DNA of 64,000 nucleotides from Neptuniibacter halophilus (GCF_030295765.1 NZ_AP027292.1:2294001-2358000); one strand, 5' to 3'; shown: positions 6,850-15,470, counted from the first letter of the stretch. The notes: a model not told the origin generated them from the sequence alone. Program-made: numbers and translations.

Positions 6850-7341
6850 ATGTCACGTTTGAAATACCTGAACCACTACCCGGAGTCTCTGCAGCAGCAG
6901 GTAAGGGATCTGCTTGAAGCTGATAAGCTGGGCGCGATGCTAAAGCGTAAATACCCGGATCTGAATCCTTTGCAGAGTAACAAAGCGCTCTATGGTTTTG
7001 TTCAGGATCTGAAAAATCGTTATCTGCGTAAGTCGGATCCGTTGAGTAAGGCTGAATACAGCGACAAAGTCTCAGCGATCAATGCGCTGGGTACTCACAG
7101 CCGGGTTTCACGGGTGCAGGGTAACAAGCTCAAGGCGAAAAAAGAGATCCGTATCGATAGCCGGTTTAAGCAATTGCCGGAACCCTTTCTGCATATGATT
7201 GTGGTCCATGAACTGGCGCACTTCCGCGAACTGGATCATAACAAGGCGTTTTACCGTCTGTGTGAGCATATGTTGCCCGATTATCACCAGCTCGAACTGG
7301 ATCTGCGAATCTACCTCACCTGGCTGGAATATGCGGCCTGA
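6850..7341 (+). CDS. YgjP-like zinc metallopeptidase
   Basis: 163 residues, collinear with E. coli YgjP as I recall it from the first residues (MSRLKYLNHYPESL) through SRVQGNKLKAKKEIRI to the end. The active-site signature HELAH with a downstream HNKAFY (third ligand) is intact, in the block PEPFLHMIVVHELAHFRE. YgjP-type (DUF45/WLM-related) proteins are predicted cytoplasmic metalloproteases of unknown substrate. No Shine-Dalgarno is visible: the start codon directly follows the T-run of a terminator hairpin. Confidence 0.88.
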   Translation: MSRLKYLNHYPESLQQQVRDLLEADKLGAMLKRKYPDLNPLQSNKALYGFVQDLKNRYLRKSDPLSKAEYSDKVSAINALGTHSRVSRVQGNKLKAKKEIRIDSRFKQLPEPFLHMIVVHELAHFRELDHNKAFYRLCEHMLPDYHQLELDLRIYLTWLEYAA

Positions 7342-7387
7342 CCCATCCTGTTCAGACGTTAGTCTATCCTCTCTATATTTCAATTAG

Positions 7388-7401
7388 TTGATACAGGTCA
7401 A
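7388..7401 (+). promoter_or_regulatory. FNR/Anr-type binding site
   Basis: TTGATACAGGTCAA matches TTGAT-N4-ATCAA at 9 of 10 defined positions, 74 bp upstream of the GTG start of the haem-motif GGDEF/EAL gene. This suggests oxygen-dependent control of that gene. Confidence 0.6.
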
Positions 7402-7434
7402 TCGGTCTGTTTGCTAGTTAAGCAGGGGATGCGT

Positions 7435-7506
7435 ATGTTTAGCGATCCTACAAATTTCTGGGTGTGGTCGCCAAGTGAGCAAACAGTCCGCTGCGTCTAT
7501 TCGTAG
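7435..7506 (+). CDS. Possible 23-codon leader ORF
   Basis: ATG at 7435 has AGGGG at 7424-7428 as a good ribosome site and reads 23 codons (MFSDPTNFWVWSPSEQTV and five more residues) to TAG at 7504-7506. It overlaps the GTG start of the GGDEF/EAL gene by 32 bp in another frame. That GTG has no strong ribosome site, so coupling through this ORF is possible. It may also be chance. Confidence 0.3.
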   Translation: MFSDPTNFWVWSPSEQTVRCVYS

Positions 7507-10063
7507 TTTTTTGCTACAACGTACATTTATCTACTCTTTACTGGGGTTTCTGGTCCTGTTCTGGGTCACCAACTATGCCTTTAATAAAAGCGTAGAGCGC
7601 ACGGCGGTGGAAGTGGCTGAGCGGGTGGCGAAACAGACGTTCAATTCTATGTATCTGGTGATGAGCCAGGGCTGGAGTCGGCAGCAACTGGAGCACTTTA
7701 TCTACCAGATGGAGCAGGATAACCAGCAGAGCGACATGCATGTCAGTCTCTACCGGGGGGATAAAGTCGATCAGAAATTTGGTGTGATGGAATCACCCGG
7801 GTTGGGGCAAATCCATCAGGAGGTACTGAGCACGGGCGAGTCGCGTCTGATCAGTAGCGAGGGGCAGGTGAGTTACTATTATGCCCTCACTGCAAAAGAT
7901 GTATGCACCCATTGTCATACCAATGTTGAAGAGGGGGATACCCTCGGTGTGATTGAGGTGACACAGAAACTGGATCGTTCCTTCTTTAACGCCCAGAAGG
8001 AGCTGATACTGACGCTGATTCTGGTTTCGCCTTTACCGATTTTACTGGCATTTCTGGCGACCCGGCATATCTCTTCAGGGGTGAACCGTTCCATTAATGA
8101 GCTGGCGGAAAGTATCGAGTCGATTGAATCGGTCTCCGATCTGGCGCGTATTAATCAGGACCGGGAGTCGATCACCTTTAAAGAGCTGCAGGTGATCTTC
8201 AGCCAGGTGAGTTCGCTTGCGAGCAAGCTGAAAGATATCGCTGTTGATAAGGAGTTGCTCGAATTCGAGATCCGGCTGCTTGAGAAGTTTGTGATCACCT
8301 CCGAAGTGGTGAAGGATTGGCGGGAGTATGTCTGCTATCTGATGGTGGACATCAATAAGGTGATGAATGTCTACACCATGTTTTCGATTTTCAAAGTGGA
8401 AAATGAGGTGTTTGATCTGGAAGTGTTCTGGTTGCAGCCACCCAGCCGGCGTACCCGTGAGTTGATGGAAGCGGCGATTATGAGTCGTCTCGAACAGGAC
8501 AGCCCTCAATTTGCCATGGGGGGTATCAATCTGCGCCATAACACGGTGAATGAGCAGGCCGAAGAACTGGATCTGGATCAGGAAGCGGTAGAGCTTCAGA
8601 CCAAATCCCTGCTGGTAGAAACACCGAAGATCGGGGGCATTGTTGGTATCGGAGTGCACTCCGATACGATACAGGATTCAACCAAACTGCTGGTGCTGGA
8701 GAGTATCCTCTCTACCCTGCTGAATGTGGTGGGATCGGTCCGGGCGATCTACAAATACACCAAAGATCTGGAATATTATGCGACCCGCGATCCGCTGACT
8801 AACCTCTACAACCAGCGTATGTTCTGGGAACTGCTGGATTACGAGCTGGACCGTGCTGATCGGCATGACTATAAGGCGGCTCTGTTGTTGCTGGATCTGG
8901 ATAACTTCAAATCGATCAATGATGGTTACGGTCATAGCTGGGGCGACAAACTCCTCGCTGATTTCTCGATCAGCCTGCAGGCTGCACTGGGCAAAGATGC
9001 GATCATCTCCCGCTACGGCGGCGATGAGTTCGTGATTGTACTGCCGGAAAGTGACGCCGCTGAAGCATCTAAAGTGGCGGAGCGAGTAATGCAGACGATC
9101 CGTAGCCACCGTCTGGTTTACGATGCCAATACCGATCTGAAACTGACAGGTTCGCTGGGGATGGGTATCTACCCGGATCATGCGAAAAATAAAAAAGACC
9201 TGTTCATGTTTGTTGATAACCTGATGTACCGGGCGAAGAAGCTGGGTAAGGATCAGATTGCGCTGCCAGAAGAAAACGAGCTGGTGGATATCTTTAAGGA
9301 GATGTCAGATAAGACGCTGCTGGTGACTCAGGCAATTGAAAACCGGGATCTGATTCCGGCGTTTCAGCCCATCGTCTGTTCCCGCAGTGGCGATCTGCAT
9401 GCGGTAGAGGTGCTGAGCCGCATCAAGCTGCCGGGCGATCAGTTGATGAGTGCTAATGAATTTATCGAGATCGCTGAATCTATCGGTAAAGTGCATCAAC
9501 TGGATTATATCGTGATGGAGAAAGCGTTCTCTCAGGTTCGCGACTCCGGTTATGGGGGTAAGGTGTTTATTAACCTCTCCCCTCGCTCGATTGTGATCAG
9601 TGATTTCATCCCGACCATCAGCCATCTTGCCGAGCGCTATGCGATTGATCCGAATACGGTGGTGTTCGAGATCACCGAGCGGGATACGGTGAAGAATATT
9701 GCCGTACTGGAAAGCTTTGTTCTGAATCTTAAAAATCAGGGCTTCAAACTGGCGATTGATGACTTTGGCTCTGGCTTTTCCTCGTTCCATTACCTCAAGC
9801 ACCTGCCAATCGATTACGTCAAAATTGAGGGTGAATTCATTGCCAATATGGCGAATGACAACCGCGATATGGCGTTTGTCAGAAGCATCTCCCAACTGTC
9901 TCAGGAGCTGGAGGTTGAGACCGTGGCAGAGTTTGTCGAGTCGGCGGAAGTGATGCAACTGGTGGCCGATTCCGGTATTACGTTCGCGCAGGGTTATCAC
10001 ATTGGTAAGCCTATTCTGTCGTTGCAGGAAGTGATTGAAACTCAGATAAAAACGCCCGCCTGA
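7475..10063 (+). CDS. Membrane sensor with c-type haem motif, GGDEF and EAL domains
   Basis: 862 residues. A transmembrane helix (about 18-33), a periplasmic region with the haem c motif CTHCH at 144-148, and a second helix (about 176-194) form a sensor of the type seen in DUF3365-like proteins. Cytoplasmic parts: a linker/coiled coil, a GAF-like region (about 265-425), a GGDEF domain with intact GGDEF at 515-519 and metal Asp 474 (the RxxD inhibitory site is missing), and an EAL domain with EVL at 645-647, Asn 700, Glu 732, Asp 762-763, Lys 783, Glu 819 and Gln 839. Both c-di-GMP synthesis and hydrolysis look possible. An FNR/Anr-type box upstream fits a redox or oxygen role. Start is a GTG with a weak ribosome site. 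Confidence 0.9.
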   Translation: MSKQSAASIRSFLLQRTFIYSLLGFLVLFWVTNYAFNKSVERTAVEVAERVAKQTFNSMYLVMSQGWSRQQLEHFIYQMEQDNQQSDMHVSLYRGDKVDQKFGVMESPGLGQIHQEVLSTGESRLISSEGQVSYYYALTAKDVCTHCHTNVEEGDTLGVIEVTQKLDRSFFNAQKELILTLILVSPLPILLAFLATRHISSGVNRSINELAESIESIESVSDLARINQDRESITFKELQVIFSQVSSLASKLKDIAVDKELLEFEIRLLEKFVITSEVVKDWREYVCYLMVDINKVMNVYTMFSIFKVENEVFDLEVFWLQPPSRRTRELMEAAIMSRLEQDSPQFAMGGINLRHNTVNEQAEELDLDQEAVELQTKSLLVETPKIGGIVGIGVHSDTIQDSTKLLVLESILSTLLNVVGSVRAIYKYTKDLEYYATRDPLTNLYNQRMFWELLDYELDRADRHDYKAALLLLDLDNFKSINDGYGHSWGDKLLADFSISLQAALGKDAIISRYGGDEFVIVLPESDAAEASKVAERVMQTIRSHRLVYDANTDLKLTGSLGMGIYPDHAKNKKDLFMFVDNLMYRAKKLGKDQIALPEENELVDIFKEMSDKTLLVTQAIENRDLIPAFQPIVCSRSGDLHAVEVLSRIKLPGDQLMSANEFIEIAESIGKVHQLDYIVMEKAFSQVRDSGYGGKVFINLSPRSIVISDFIPTISHLAERYAIDPNTVVFEITERDTVKNIAVLESFVLNLKNQGFKLAIDDFGSGFSSFHYLKHLPIDYVKIEGEFIANMANDNRDMAFVRSISQLSQELEVETVAEFVESAEVMQLVADSGITFAQGYHIGKPILSLQEVIETQIKTPA

Positions 10064-10228
10064 TGACTTGTTGAGCAGATCTTCCCGGCCCTGTCGGGCC
10101 GTTGTCACAGGCTGGTAAATTAAGCCGATTAACCTGTTTGGATAATTCACGCCGAAGGTAAAAATTGAGATGCTTTCGCCCCTTACTCCCGGTACTATTG
10201 CCGCCTTCGTCGTGACAGAGGTTGTAGC

Positions 10229-10780
10229 GTGATTGAATTTTCATGGATTTATCTGTTAGCAGGGTTGCTGTTTTGCGCTATCGCGCTGTTCTTACTGGTC
10301 AGGACAAAAGACCGGAATACGCTTGATACCAGCCTCTCCCATAAAGAGAAAATGTTCAGCTCTGTACTGGAAAAGGCCGTGGGCGACCACTACCTGATCC
10401 ACTGTAAAGTGCCAATGAATCAGGTGCTTCAGGCCTCACCGGAACTCACTGAACGGGCGCGTCGTCGTGCTTTAAAGCCGCTGCGTAATCTGCAGTTTGA
10501 TTATGTTGTCAGTGATATTCGAAGTGGTGCGCCGGTTTGTGCGGTAGAGCTGGATGACCACGAATTCGATAAAAAACGATTCAAGAAACAGGACCTTCAG
10601 TTGGAGGAGCTCTGTCATGCGGCGAATCTCCCTCTGCTTAGGGTCGCACCTCAGAATGGTTATAACCTGGTTGAACTGATTGAGCGCTTTGAGCGGACGA
10701 TCGAACCGGTGGATTACCCGCGAAATGGCCGCAGTGCACTGCAGGTGGCCGGATCTCTGAACACGGCGACGGCCTGTTAG
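10229..10780 (+). CDS. DUF2726 protein with N-terminal membrane anchor
   Basis: 183 residues starting at a GTG. A single hydrophobic helix (about residues 6-23) precedes a soluble domain with FDYVVSDIRSGAPVCAVELDDHEFDKKRFKKQ split around residues 90-120, typical of DUF2726, a restriction-endonuclease-like (PD-D/ExK-like) fold family; the run CAVELDD and following lysines would be the core. It could be a membrane-anchored nuclease-like or topoisomerase-associated domain, but activity is unproven. It follows the GGDEF/EAL gene by about 165 bp. Confidence 0.8.
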   Translation: MIEFSWIYLLAGLLFCAIALFLLVRTKDRNTLDTSLSHKEKMFSSVLEKAVGDHYLIHCKVPMNQVLQASPELTERARRRALKPLRNLQFDYVVSDIRSGAPVCAVELDDHEFDKKRFKKQDLQLEELCHAANLPLLRVAPQNGYNLVELIERFERTIEPVDYPRNGRSALQVAGSLNTATAC

Positions 10781-10827
10781 CCCTGAGCTGCAATTCAGGG
10801 TGTATCAATCCTGCTCACTTATTCATC

Positions 10828-10959
10828 ATGCTATCTGAAAAACGGTCGATAGCTATATTATTCCTGGTTACTAAACTTAAATCGGGTCACCGTGATTTTC
10901 TGATAACGCTTTGCCAGCAGGGTGGCTGGCCGGAATGGCTTGATCAGTATGGAAACTGA
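10828..10959 (+). CDS. Possible small ORF, 43 residues
   Basis: ATG at 10828 opens a 43-codon frame ending LCQQGGWPEWLDQYGN. The C-terminal part looks protein-like, but there is no ribosome-binding site and the frame may be chance in a 230-bp spacer upstream of the subtilase. Confidence 0.22.
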   Translation: MLSEKRSIAILFLVTKLKSGHRDFLITLCQQGGWPEWLDQYGN

Positions 10960-11013
10960 GGCGTTTACTGATCACGTTTCGTACTGAAACCGTTCATCCA
11001 CAGGTAAAGAAGT

Positions 11014-12777
11014 ATGCGTTATCCTCCGTTTTTATCCCTGCTCCTGACGGGCTTCACCCTCGCCTTTACTGCAGGCCACGCCAGTGCTGCTGCGCGGCCG
11101 GATATTACCGATCAGCTTATTGTGCAGTTTGACACCCCGGGGCAATCCGGTGTGTTAAAAGCCAATGGGCTTTCCCGGCAGATCAATAAAGAACTGGTGT
11201 TTGTCCGCGAAACCGCGCTGGGCGCACAGGTTTATAAATTGCCAGACATGGAAAGCCTGAGCCGGGTTCGGGGTTATGCCCGGGCACTGCAGGCTGTGTC
11301 GGGTGTCAAAAATGCCGAAGCTGACCAGTTGATGCATCCGATTGAGGCGCTGACCGTGCCACCCGAAGAGGGAACCACCACCTCGGGTACACCGATCTAC
11401 AATCTGCAATGGCACTACTATGAGGCGACGGCGGGGATGAACGCGAAGTCCGCCTGGTTGCAGCTCGACAGCACAGACCCGGTGGTGAATGTCGCGGTGC
11501 TGGATACCGGTATCCTGCCCCATCCTGATCTGACGGGTAACTACAGCGGTGGTGCCGATATGATCGCTGATACTTATATCTCCAACGATGGCGATGGCCG
11601 GGACAGCGACCCTTCTGATCCGGGTGACTGGAATGCGGTTAACTATTGTGGTGGTGGCTCACGTGCTAACGACAGCAGTTGGCATGGTACCCATGTTGCT
11701 GGCACCATCAATGCGGCTACTCATAACCAGCAGGGCGTGGCCGGGGTTGGCTACAATCACCTGAACGTAGTGCCGGTCAGGGTGCTGGGGCAGTGCGGTG
11801 GTTATGTGTCGGATATAGCCGATGGCATCATCTGGGCTGCGCAGGGGTTAAATGGCTGGCCAAATCCCAATCCGGCGAAAGTCATCAATATGAGTCTCGG
11901 CGGAAGCGGTGCGTGTGGTTCTACTTACCAGCAGGCGATCGATACTGCGGTCGCAGCAGGAACCACCGTCGTAGTAGCTGCAGGCAACTCCGGTACTGAC
12001 GCCGGGGGATTCCGTCCTGCTAACTGTGACAATGTGATTACCGTAGCAGCCACCGGACGCAGTGGTTCCCGGGCGTATTATTCCAATTACGGTGATGTGG
12101 TAGATCTGGCTGCGCCGGGTGGTGAGATGAATACTTCCGGTGCGAACGGCGTGCTTTCTACCCTGAATGACGGGACGACTGATCCCGGTAATCATATCTA
12201 CGCCTATTCTCAGGGAACCAGCATGGCGACCCCGCATGTAGCTGCGGCGGCTGGCCTGCTTTATGTGAAAGACCCTAATCTGACACCGGCGGAGGTGGAA
12301 ACACTGCTGACCGGAACGGCCCGTAGCTTCCCCGGAACCTGCACCAACTGCGGTAGCGGTTTGCTCGATGCCGGAGCTGCTTTAGCGGCTCTGGACGGGG
12401 GAACGCCTCCGCCACCGCCGGTTGAAGAGACTGTGCCGGATGCCCCCGGAAGCTTCAGCGGAACAGCCGGGGCCGGTGTAATCGATCTGACGTGGCTGGA
12501 TAACAGCGACAATGAAACCAGTTTTTACATCGAACGACGCAAGAAAAACCGTAAAAAATGGTCTGGCTTTGGTTCCGGAATCAGCGTAGCGGCGGACGCT
12601 ACCAGTTATCAGGATACCGGCCTCGACGGTACCTACCAGTATCGGATTCGCTCCCAGAACAGCGCAGGCGTTTCTGCCTGGGTAGTCAGTGGTGAAATTG
12701 CCGTGAGCAGCGGAGGTGACTCTGGCGGCGGTGATCCGGGTGGTTGTAAAGGCGGCTGGAAGAAATGTGGCAGTTAG
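11014..12777 (+). CDS. Secreted subtilisin-family (S8) serine protease with FN3-like C-terminus
   Basis: 587 residues. A signal peptide (cleavage near HASA, residue 25) leads to an inhibitor-like propeptide (about 30-110) and an S8 catalytic domain with Asp 164 (AVLDTGI), His 224 (HGTHVAG), oxyanion Asn 325 (AAGNSG) and Ser 403 (GTSMATPHVAA). The family is extracellular, degrading proteins for nutrition. After a proline linker (TPPPPPVEETVP) comes a fibronectin-III-like domain (about 472-568) and a Gly/Cys tail ending GGWKKCGS. Several Cys pairs in the catalytic domain (211, 261, 301, 338) suggest disulfides. It stands alone with its own terminator. Confidence 0.95.
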   Translation: MRYPPFLSLLLTGFTLAFTAGHASAAARPDITDQLIVQFDTPGQSGVLKANGLSRQINKELVFVRETALGAQVYKLPDMESLSRVRGYARALQAVSGVKNAEADQLMHPIEALTVPPEEGTTTSGTPIYNLQWHYYEATAGMNAKSAWLQLDSTDPVVNVAVLDTGILPHPDLTGNYSGGADMIADTYISNDGDGRDSDPSDPGDWNAVNYCGGGSRANDSSWHGTHVAGTINAATHNQQGVAGVGYNHLNVVPVRVLGQCGGYVSDIADGIIWAAQGLNGWPNPNPAKVINMSLGGSGACGSTYQQAIDTAVAAGTTVVVAAGNSGTDAGGFRPANCDNVITVAATGRSGSRAYYSNYGDVVDLAAPGGEMNTSGANGVLSTLNDGTTDPGNHIYAYSQGTSMATPHVAAAAGLLYVKDPNLTPAEVETLLTGTARSFPGTCTNCGSGLLDAGAALAALDGGTPPPPPVEETVPDAPGSFSGTAGAGVIDLTWLDNSDNETSFYIERRKKNRKKWSGFGSGISVAADATSYQDTGLDGTYQYRIRSQNSAGVSAWVVSGEIAVSSGGDSGGGDPGGCKGGWKKCGS

Positions 12778-12820
12778 TCGCTTGAATACGCTGGCCTGAC
12801 AGCCGGAAGAAGATATCAGA

Positions 12821-12845
12821 AAGCCCCGTTTTTACGGGGCTTTTT
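12821..12845 (+). terminator. Rho-independent terminator
   Basis: AAGCCCCGT/ACGGGGCTT (12821-12829 with 12834-12842) followed by T-run; ends the subtilase transcript. Confidence 0.92.
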
Positions 12846-12898
12846 GGTGTCGTTTATTGGTGCCATACCATCATCACTGACGGATCCTTGCGGATGAA

Positions 12899-13396
12899 TC
12901 AGTAGTGGGTCAGATCATACAGTTCTTCAGGTGCGCAGCTTATCTGTCCGTGGCGATGATTTTTCATCAGCGCCTGAAACTGCTCCCGTTTCAGGTGGAT
13001 AAGGCTGCGGTGATCGCCGGCTTCAATGTAGAGATCCTCATCTTCATTCAACGCGTCATCCCAGATTACATCCAGCCCATAGGCCTGTCCCAGCGCAGGA
13101 ACGGCACCGGTTTCACAATCGCCAAAGATACGCTTAATTTCGGATTCCTTCGCCAGCACCGTACGGCAGCCGGTTATCTGCTCAAGCTGAGGCAGCATCA
13201 CTTTATTCATCGCCGGCACTGCGGCCAGCATATAGTGGTTGTGATCGTGTACCACTACAGCTTTGACCATCTGTTTCATCGGCACCGCAGAGAGCAGCGC
13301 GGCTTCGCTGGCTGTGGAAGAAAAGGTATGACTGAGCGTATCGTAGGCACAGGATTTATTTTGTAGATAGCTGTTTAAGGTTGCAGGTACTGACAT
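12899..13396 (-). CDS. YbaK/EbsC-type aminoacyl-tRNA deacylase
   Basis: 165 residues from the ATG at 13396, chosen because GGAGGG lies 7 bp upstream; an ATG seven codons earlier lacks such a site. The sequence VPMKQMVKAVVVHDHNHYMLAAVPA and the block LAKESEIKRIFGDCETGAVPALG match the YbaK/ProX deacylase fold that clears mischarged tRNAs (for example Cys- or Ala-tRNA-Pro) in the cytoplasm; the conserved lysine is Lys in KAVVV. The C-terminal 30 residues extend past the core domain. Exact tRNA specificity cannot be told. Confidence 0.85.
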   Translation of the reverse strand: MSVPATLNSYLQNKSCAYDTLSHTFSSTASEAALLSAVPMKQMVKAVVVHDHNHYMLAAVPAMNKVMLPQLEQITGCRTVLAKESEIKRIFGDCETGAVPALGQAYGLDVIWDDALNEDEDLYIEAGDHRSLIHLKREQFQALMKNHRHGQISCAPEELYDLTHY

Positions 13397-13606
13397 AGCC
13401 GAGCCCTCCGAATGCATTCATACTCTAAGTTTAGCCGTGCCTGCCAGGCTTAACTTGAAAACATCGCAACCCGGGGCGAGAACCGTTCTGTCTGGATAGC
13501 CCGAACGATCAACCCGGACAGAGCTGCTTCTGTTCAACTTCGCTTCATCTTTCCTGCGTCATACTGATGCAGGCAATCAGATTAAGAAACAGCGGGAGAT
13601 CGGGTA

Positions 13607-14239
13607 ATGGAGAGAATGATCGTGGTGCTGCTGGCCGGATTGTTATTGCTCTGCAGTTATCAGTTACACGCCTCACCCTCGGGGGTCGATGATTCCCGGC
13701 GACAGAGTTACCGCCACCTGCCTCAGAGTGCGATCGCCGTTAAACTGAATGGTATTCACTTCTGGCTGGTGAATGGTTTTTACTATCGCCACTCCGGGGA
13801 TCGTTATGTGGCGGTTCGTTTCCCCGCAGGCAGTCGGATTCCGGCTCTACCCTCCGGCAGTACGCGGGTGGTCATTCAGGGTGAGGACTACTATCGCCAT
13901 GGTGGCGTTTTCTACCGCTGGTTGCCACGGCTGCGTGCTTATCAGGTCGTGAACCTGAAACCGGAGCATGACAACCGGGTGCGCAGAAAGGTGTTGCAGC
14001 ATGGCTGGGTCGGCAAGGAAAGAGGTCCGGTGTATCTGCAGTCAGAACAGGGCCATGAGTGGAACAATGGTGTCAGCCGCATTCGGGTAGGGAAGACGAC
14101 TCTGACACCGATTACTTACCCAGGGCGAGCCAGAGACCGACACCGATCATCAGACTACCGGCGATCCTATTCATCAGACGTACGTTGTTTCGCTCCATCA
14201 AAAGATGCCGCAGTAACTTGCCGCCACTGGCATAAATAA
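13607..14239 (+). CDS. Secreted DUF6515-like protein
   Basis: 210 residues with a signal peptide (MERMIVVLLAGLLLLCSY to about residue 22). The repeated YYRH/YYRW aromatic segments (GFYYRHSGDRYVAV, EDYYRHGGVFYRW) and the phrase RIPALPSGSTRVVIQGE fit the DUF6515 pattern of envelope proteins of unknown function. The last 43 codons overlap, in convergent orientation, the LysE gene; that tail (Arg/Ser-rich, ending CRHWHK) looks unlike the rest, so the true protein may once have ended earlier. Confidence 0.65.
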   Translation: MERMIVVLLAGLLLLCSYQLHASPSGVDDSRRQSYRHLPQSAIAVKLNGIHFWLVNGFYYRHSGDRYVAVRFPAGSRIPALPSGSTRVVIQGEDYYRHGGVFYRWLPRLRAYQVVNLKPEHDNRVRRKVLQHGWVGKERGPVYLQSEQGHEWNNGVSRIRVGKTTLTPITYPGRARDRHRSSDYRRSYSSDVRCFAPSKDAAVTCRHWHK

Positions 14240-14735
14240 TCAGGCAGATAAATTCCAGCAGCAGAATCATGGCGACCAGCATCGCCAGTTGCGGTGCCAT
14301 AGGCAGGCTCTGATCAATAAACGGGGGCAGTAGTGTGACAAAAAATGCCCAGCCTTTGGGGTTGGCGACAGCCGTCATAAAACCGTTCATTGCTAACTGC
14401 AGTGCAGAGACTTCGGTTTCGGTTTCACCGGGCTCCGTTATCACCAGTTTGCCCCGGGAGCGAAACATCTCATATCCCAGCCAGCACAGATAAGCCCCGC
14501 CTGCGAGTTTTAGAATCACAAAAGCTTCCGGGTACTGCAACATCAGGGTGGCAACCCCCAGTGCGGCTGCCGAAGCCACCAGACCCACGCCGATCAGTTC
14601 ACCCCACATCATATGCAGACTGCGTTTAACCCCGATGGAGATACCCAGACTCAGAGCCAGGGTCATGCACATGCCCGGCGTAATTGAGACGATAAAAAAG
14701 GTGGGGATAAACAGCGAGAGCAGGGTTAACGACAT
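14112..14735 (-). CDS. LysE/RhtB family amino-acid exporter
   Basis: 207 residues from the ATG at 14735 (the open frame extends 44 codons upstream, but the family begins here, MSLTLLSLFIPTFFIVSITPG less its last residue). Six hydrophobic helices and the LysE signature in helix 1 (ITPGMCMTLALSLGISIG) and loop ANPKGWAFF are visible. The family exports amino acids such as lysine, homoserine or threonine across the inner membrane. The 3' end overlaps the convergent DUF6515-like gene by 128 bp. Substrate unknown. Confidence 0.88.
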   Translation of the reverse strand: MSLTLLSLFIPTFFIVSITPGMCMTLALSLGISIGVKRSLHMMWGELIGVGLVASAAALGVATLMLQYPEAFVILKLAGGAYLCWLGYEMFRSRGKLVITEPGETETEVSALQLAMNGFMTAVANPKGWAFFVTLLPPFIDQSLPMAPQLAMLVAMILLLEFICLIIYASGGKLLRHLLMERNNVRLMNRIAGSLMIGVGLWLALGK

Positions 14736-14879
14736 GGCAGATACTCGGCTCGACTCATTCTGAAAAAGGGCAAACAGAATTACTACAGAGCGTTGTGCTT
14801 TGGCAAATAAAATGTTTCGTTGTGGGCAGTTATCAGATTGGGGATAAAAAACAACCAGTCTCTGCATGGCCAGTAAATA

Positions 14880-15470
14880 CGGGGTTTGTGGCGGATACCC
14901 ATAATCAATCTACAATCTTATCCACAGAATGCGGGGGTAAGTTTTTTCCGTATAGTGAGCAAAAAAAGATCAAATTGGTATAAAAAACAGACAAAAAAAT
15001 AATTATCCACTTTTTCCGCGAAAGGGGTTGATTTATGCCTGTGAACAGTTATCCGGTGGACAAGGTTAAAAATTGAGCGCATTTCTGAAACCCTTTGTTT
15101 ATCGGGCTCAGGGGAGATGTTAATAATAAATGCACAGGCTTATGCACAGAAACTGGGGAGAACGATCAGAATCCACAGGCAGGAGCTCCAGCGGGTTGCA
15201 GAGGGCGGGTTTCAAGTACCATGGATCAGCAGACGGAGCTCGTGCAGGGGGCGAGAAGTTCTGATTCTCTGAGCTGTCAGTTTACTGAACTGACTCAGGA
15301 GCTGAATCAGAAACCTGCTGTTTCGTGACCTGATAGCTATCCTGTGTGAACCAGAGCAAAAAGCAGCCAGTTGCTGCAACGTCAGCAGTGACGGGCGCTG
15401 CCTTAGCTACCCAGAATCAATATACAGAGTTGCCCACAGAATATGGGGACAACTTTTCGTGATGAGGAAT
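14880..15470. other. Gene-free island with DnaA-box-like sequences and AT-rich stretch
   Basis: About 780 bp (14736-15521) lack a convincing gene. Within it are TTATCCACA at 14918-14926 (perfect DnaA box), TTATCCACT at 15003-15011, TTATGCACA at 15140-15148 (fits TTWTNCACA), TTATCCGGT at 15049-15057, GGTGGACAA at 15055-15063 (reverse, 7 of 9), GAATCCACA at 15169-15177 and TTGCCCACA at 15430-15438. An AT-rich stretch lies at about 14960-15006. A diverged direct repeat places CCACAGAAT-NN-GGGG at 14922-14936 and 15434-15447. This resembles a replication origin or DnaA-titrating locus; no dnaA, gidA, parAB or rpmH is near. Confidence 0.5.

Noticed and set aside
15095..15328. 77-codon frame inside the DnaA-box island
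   Set aside because: No ribosome site, composition not protein-like, and it spans the box cluster; treated as chance.
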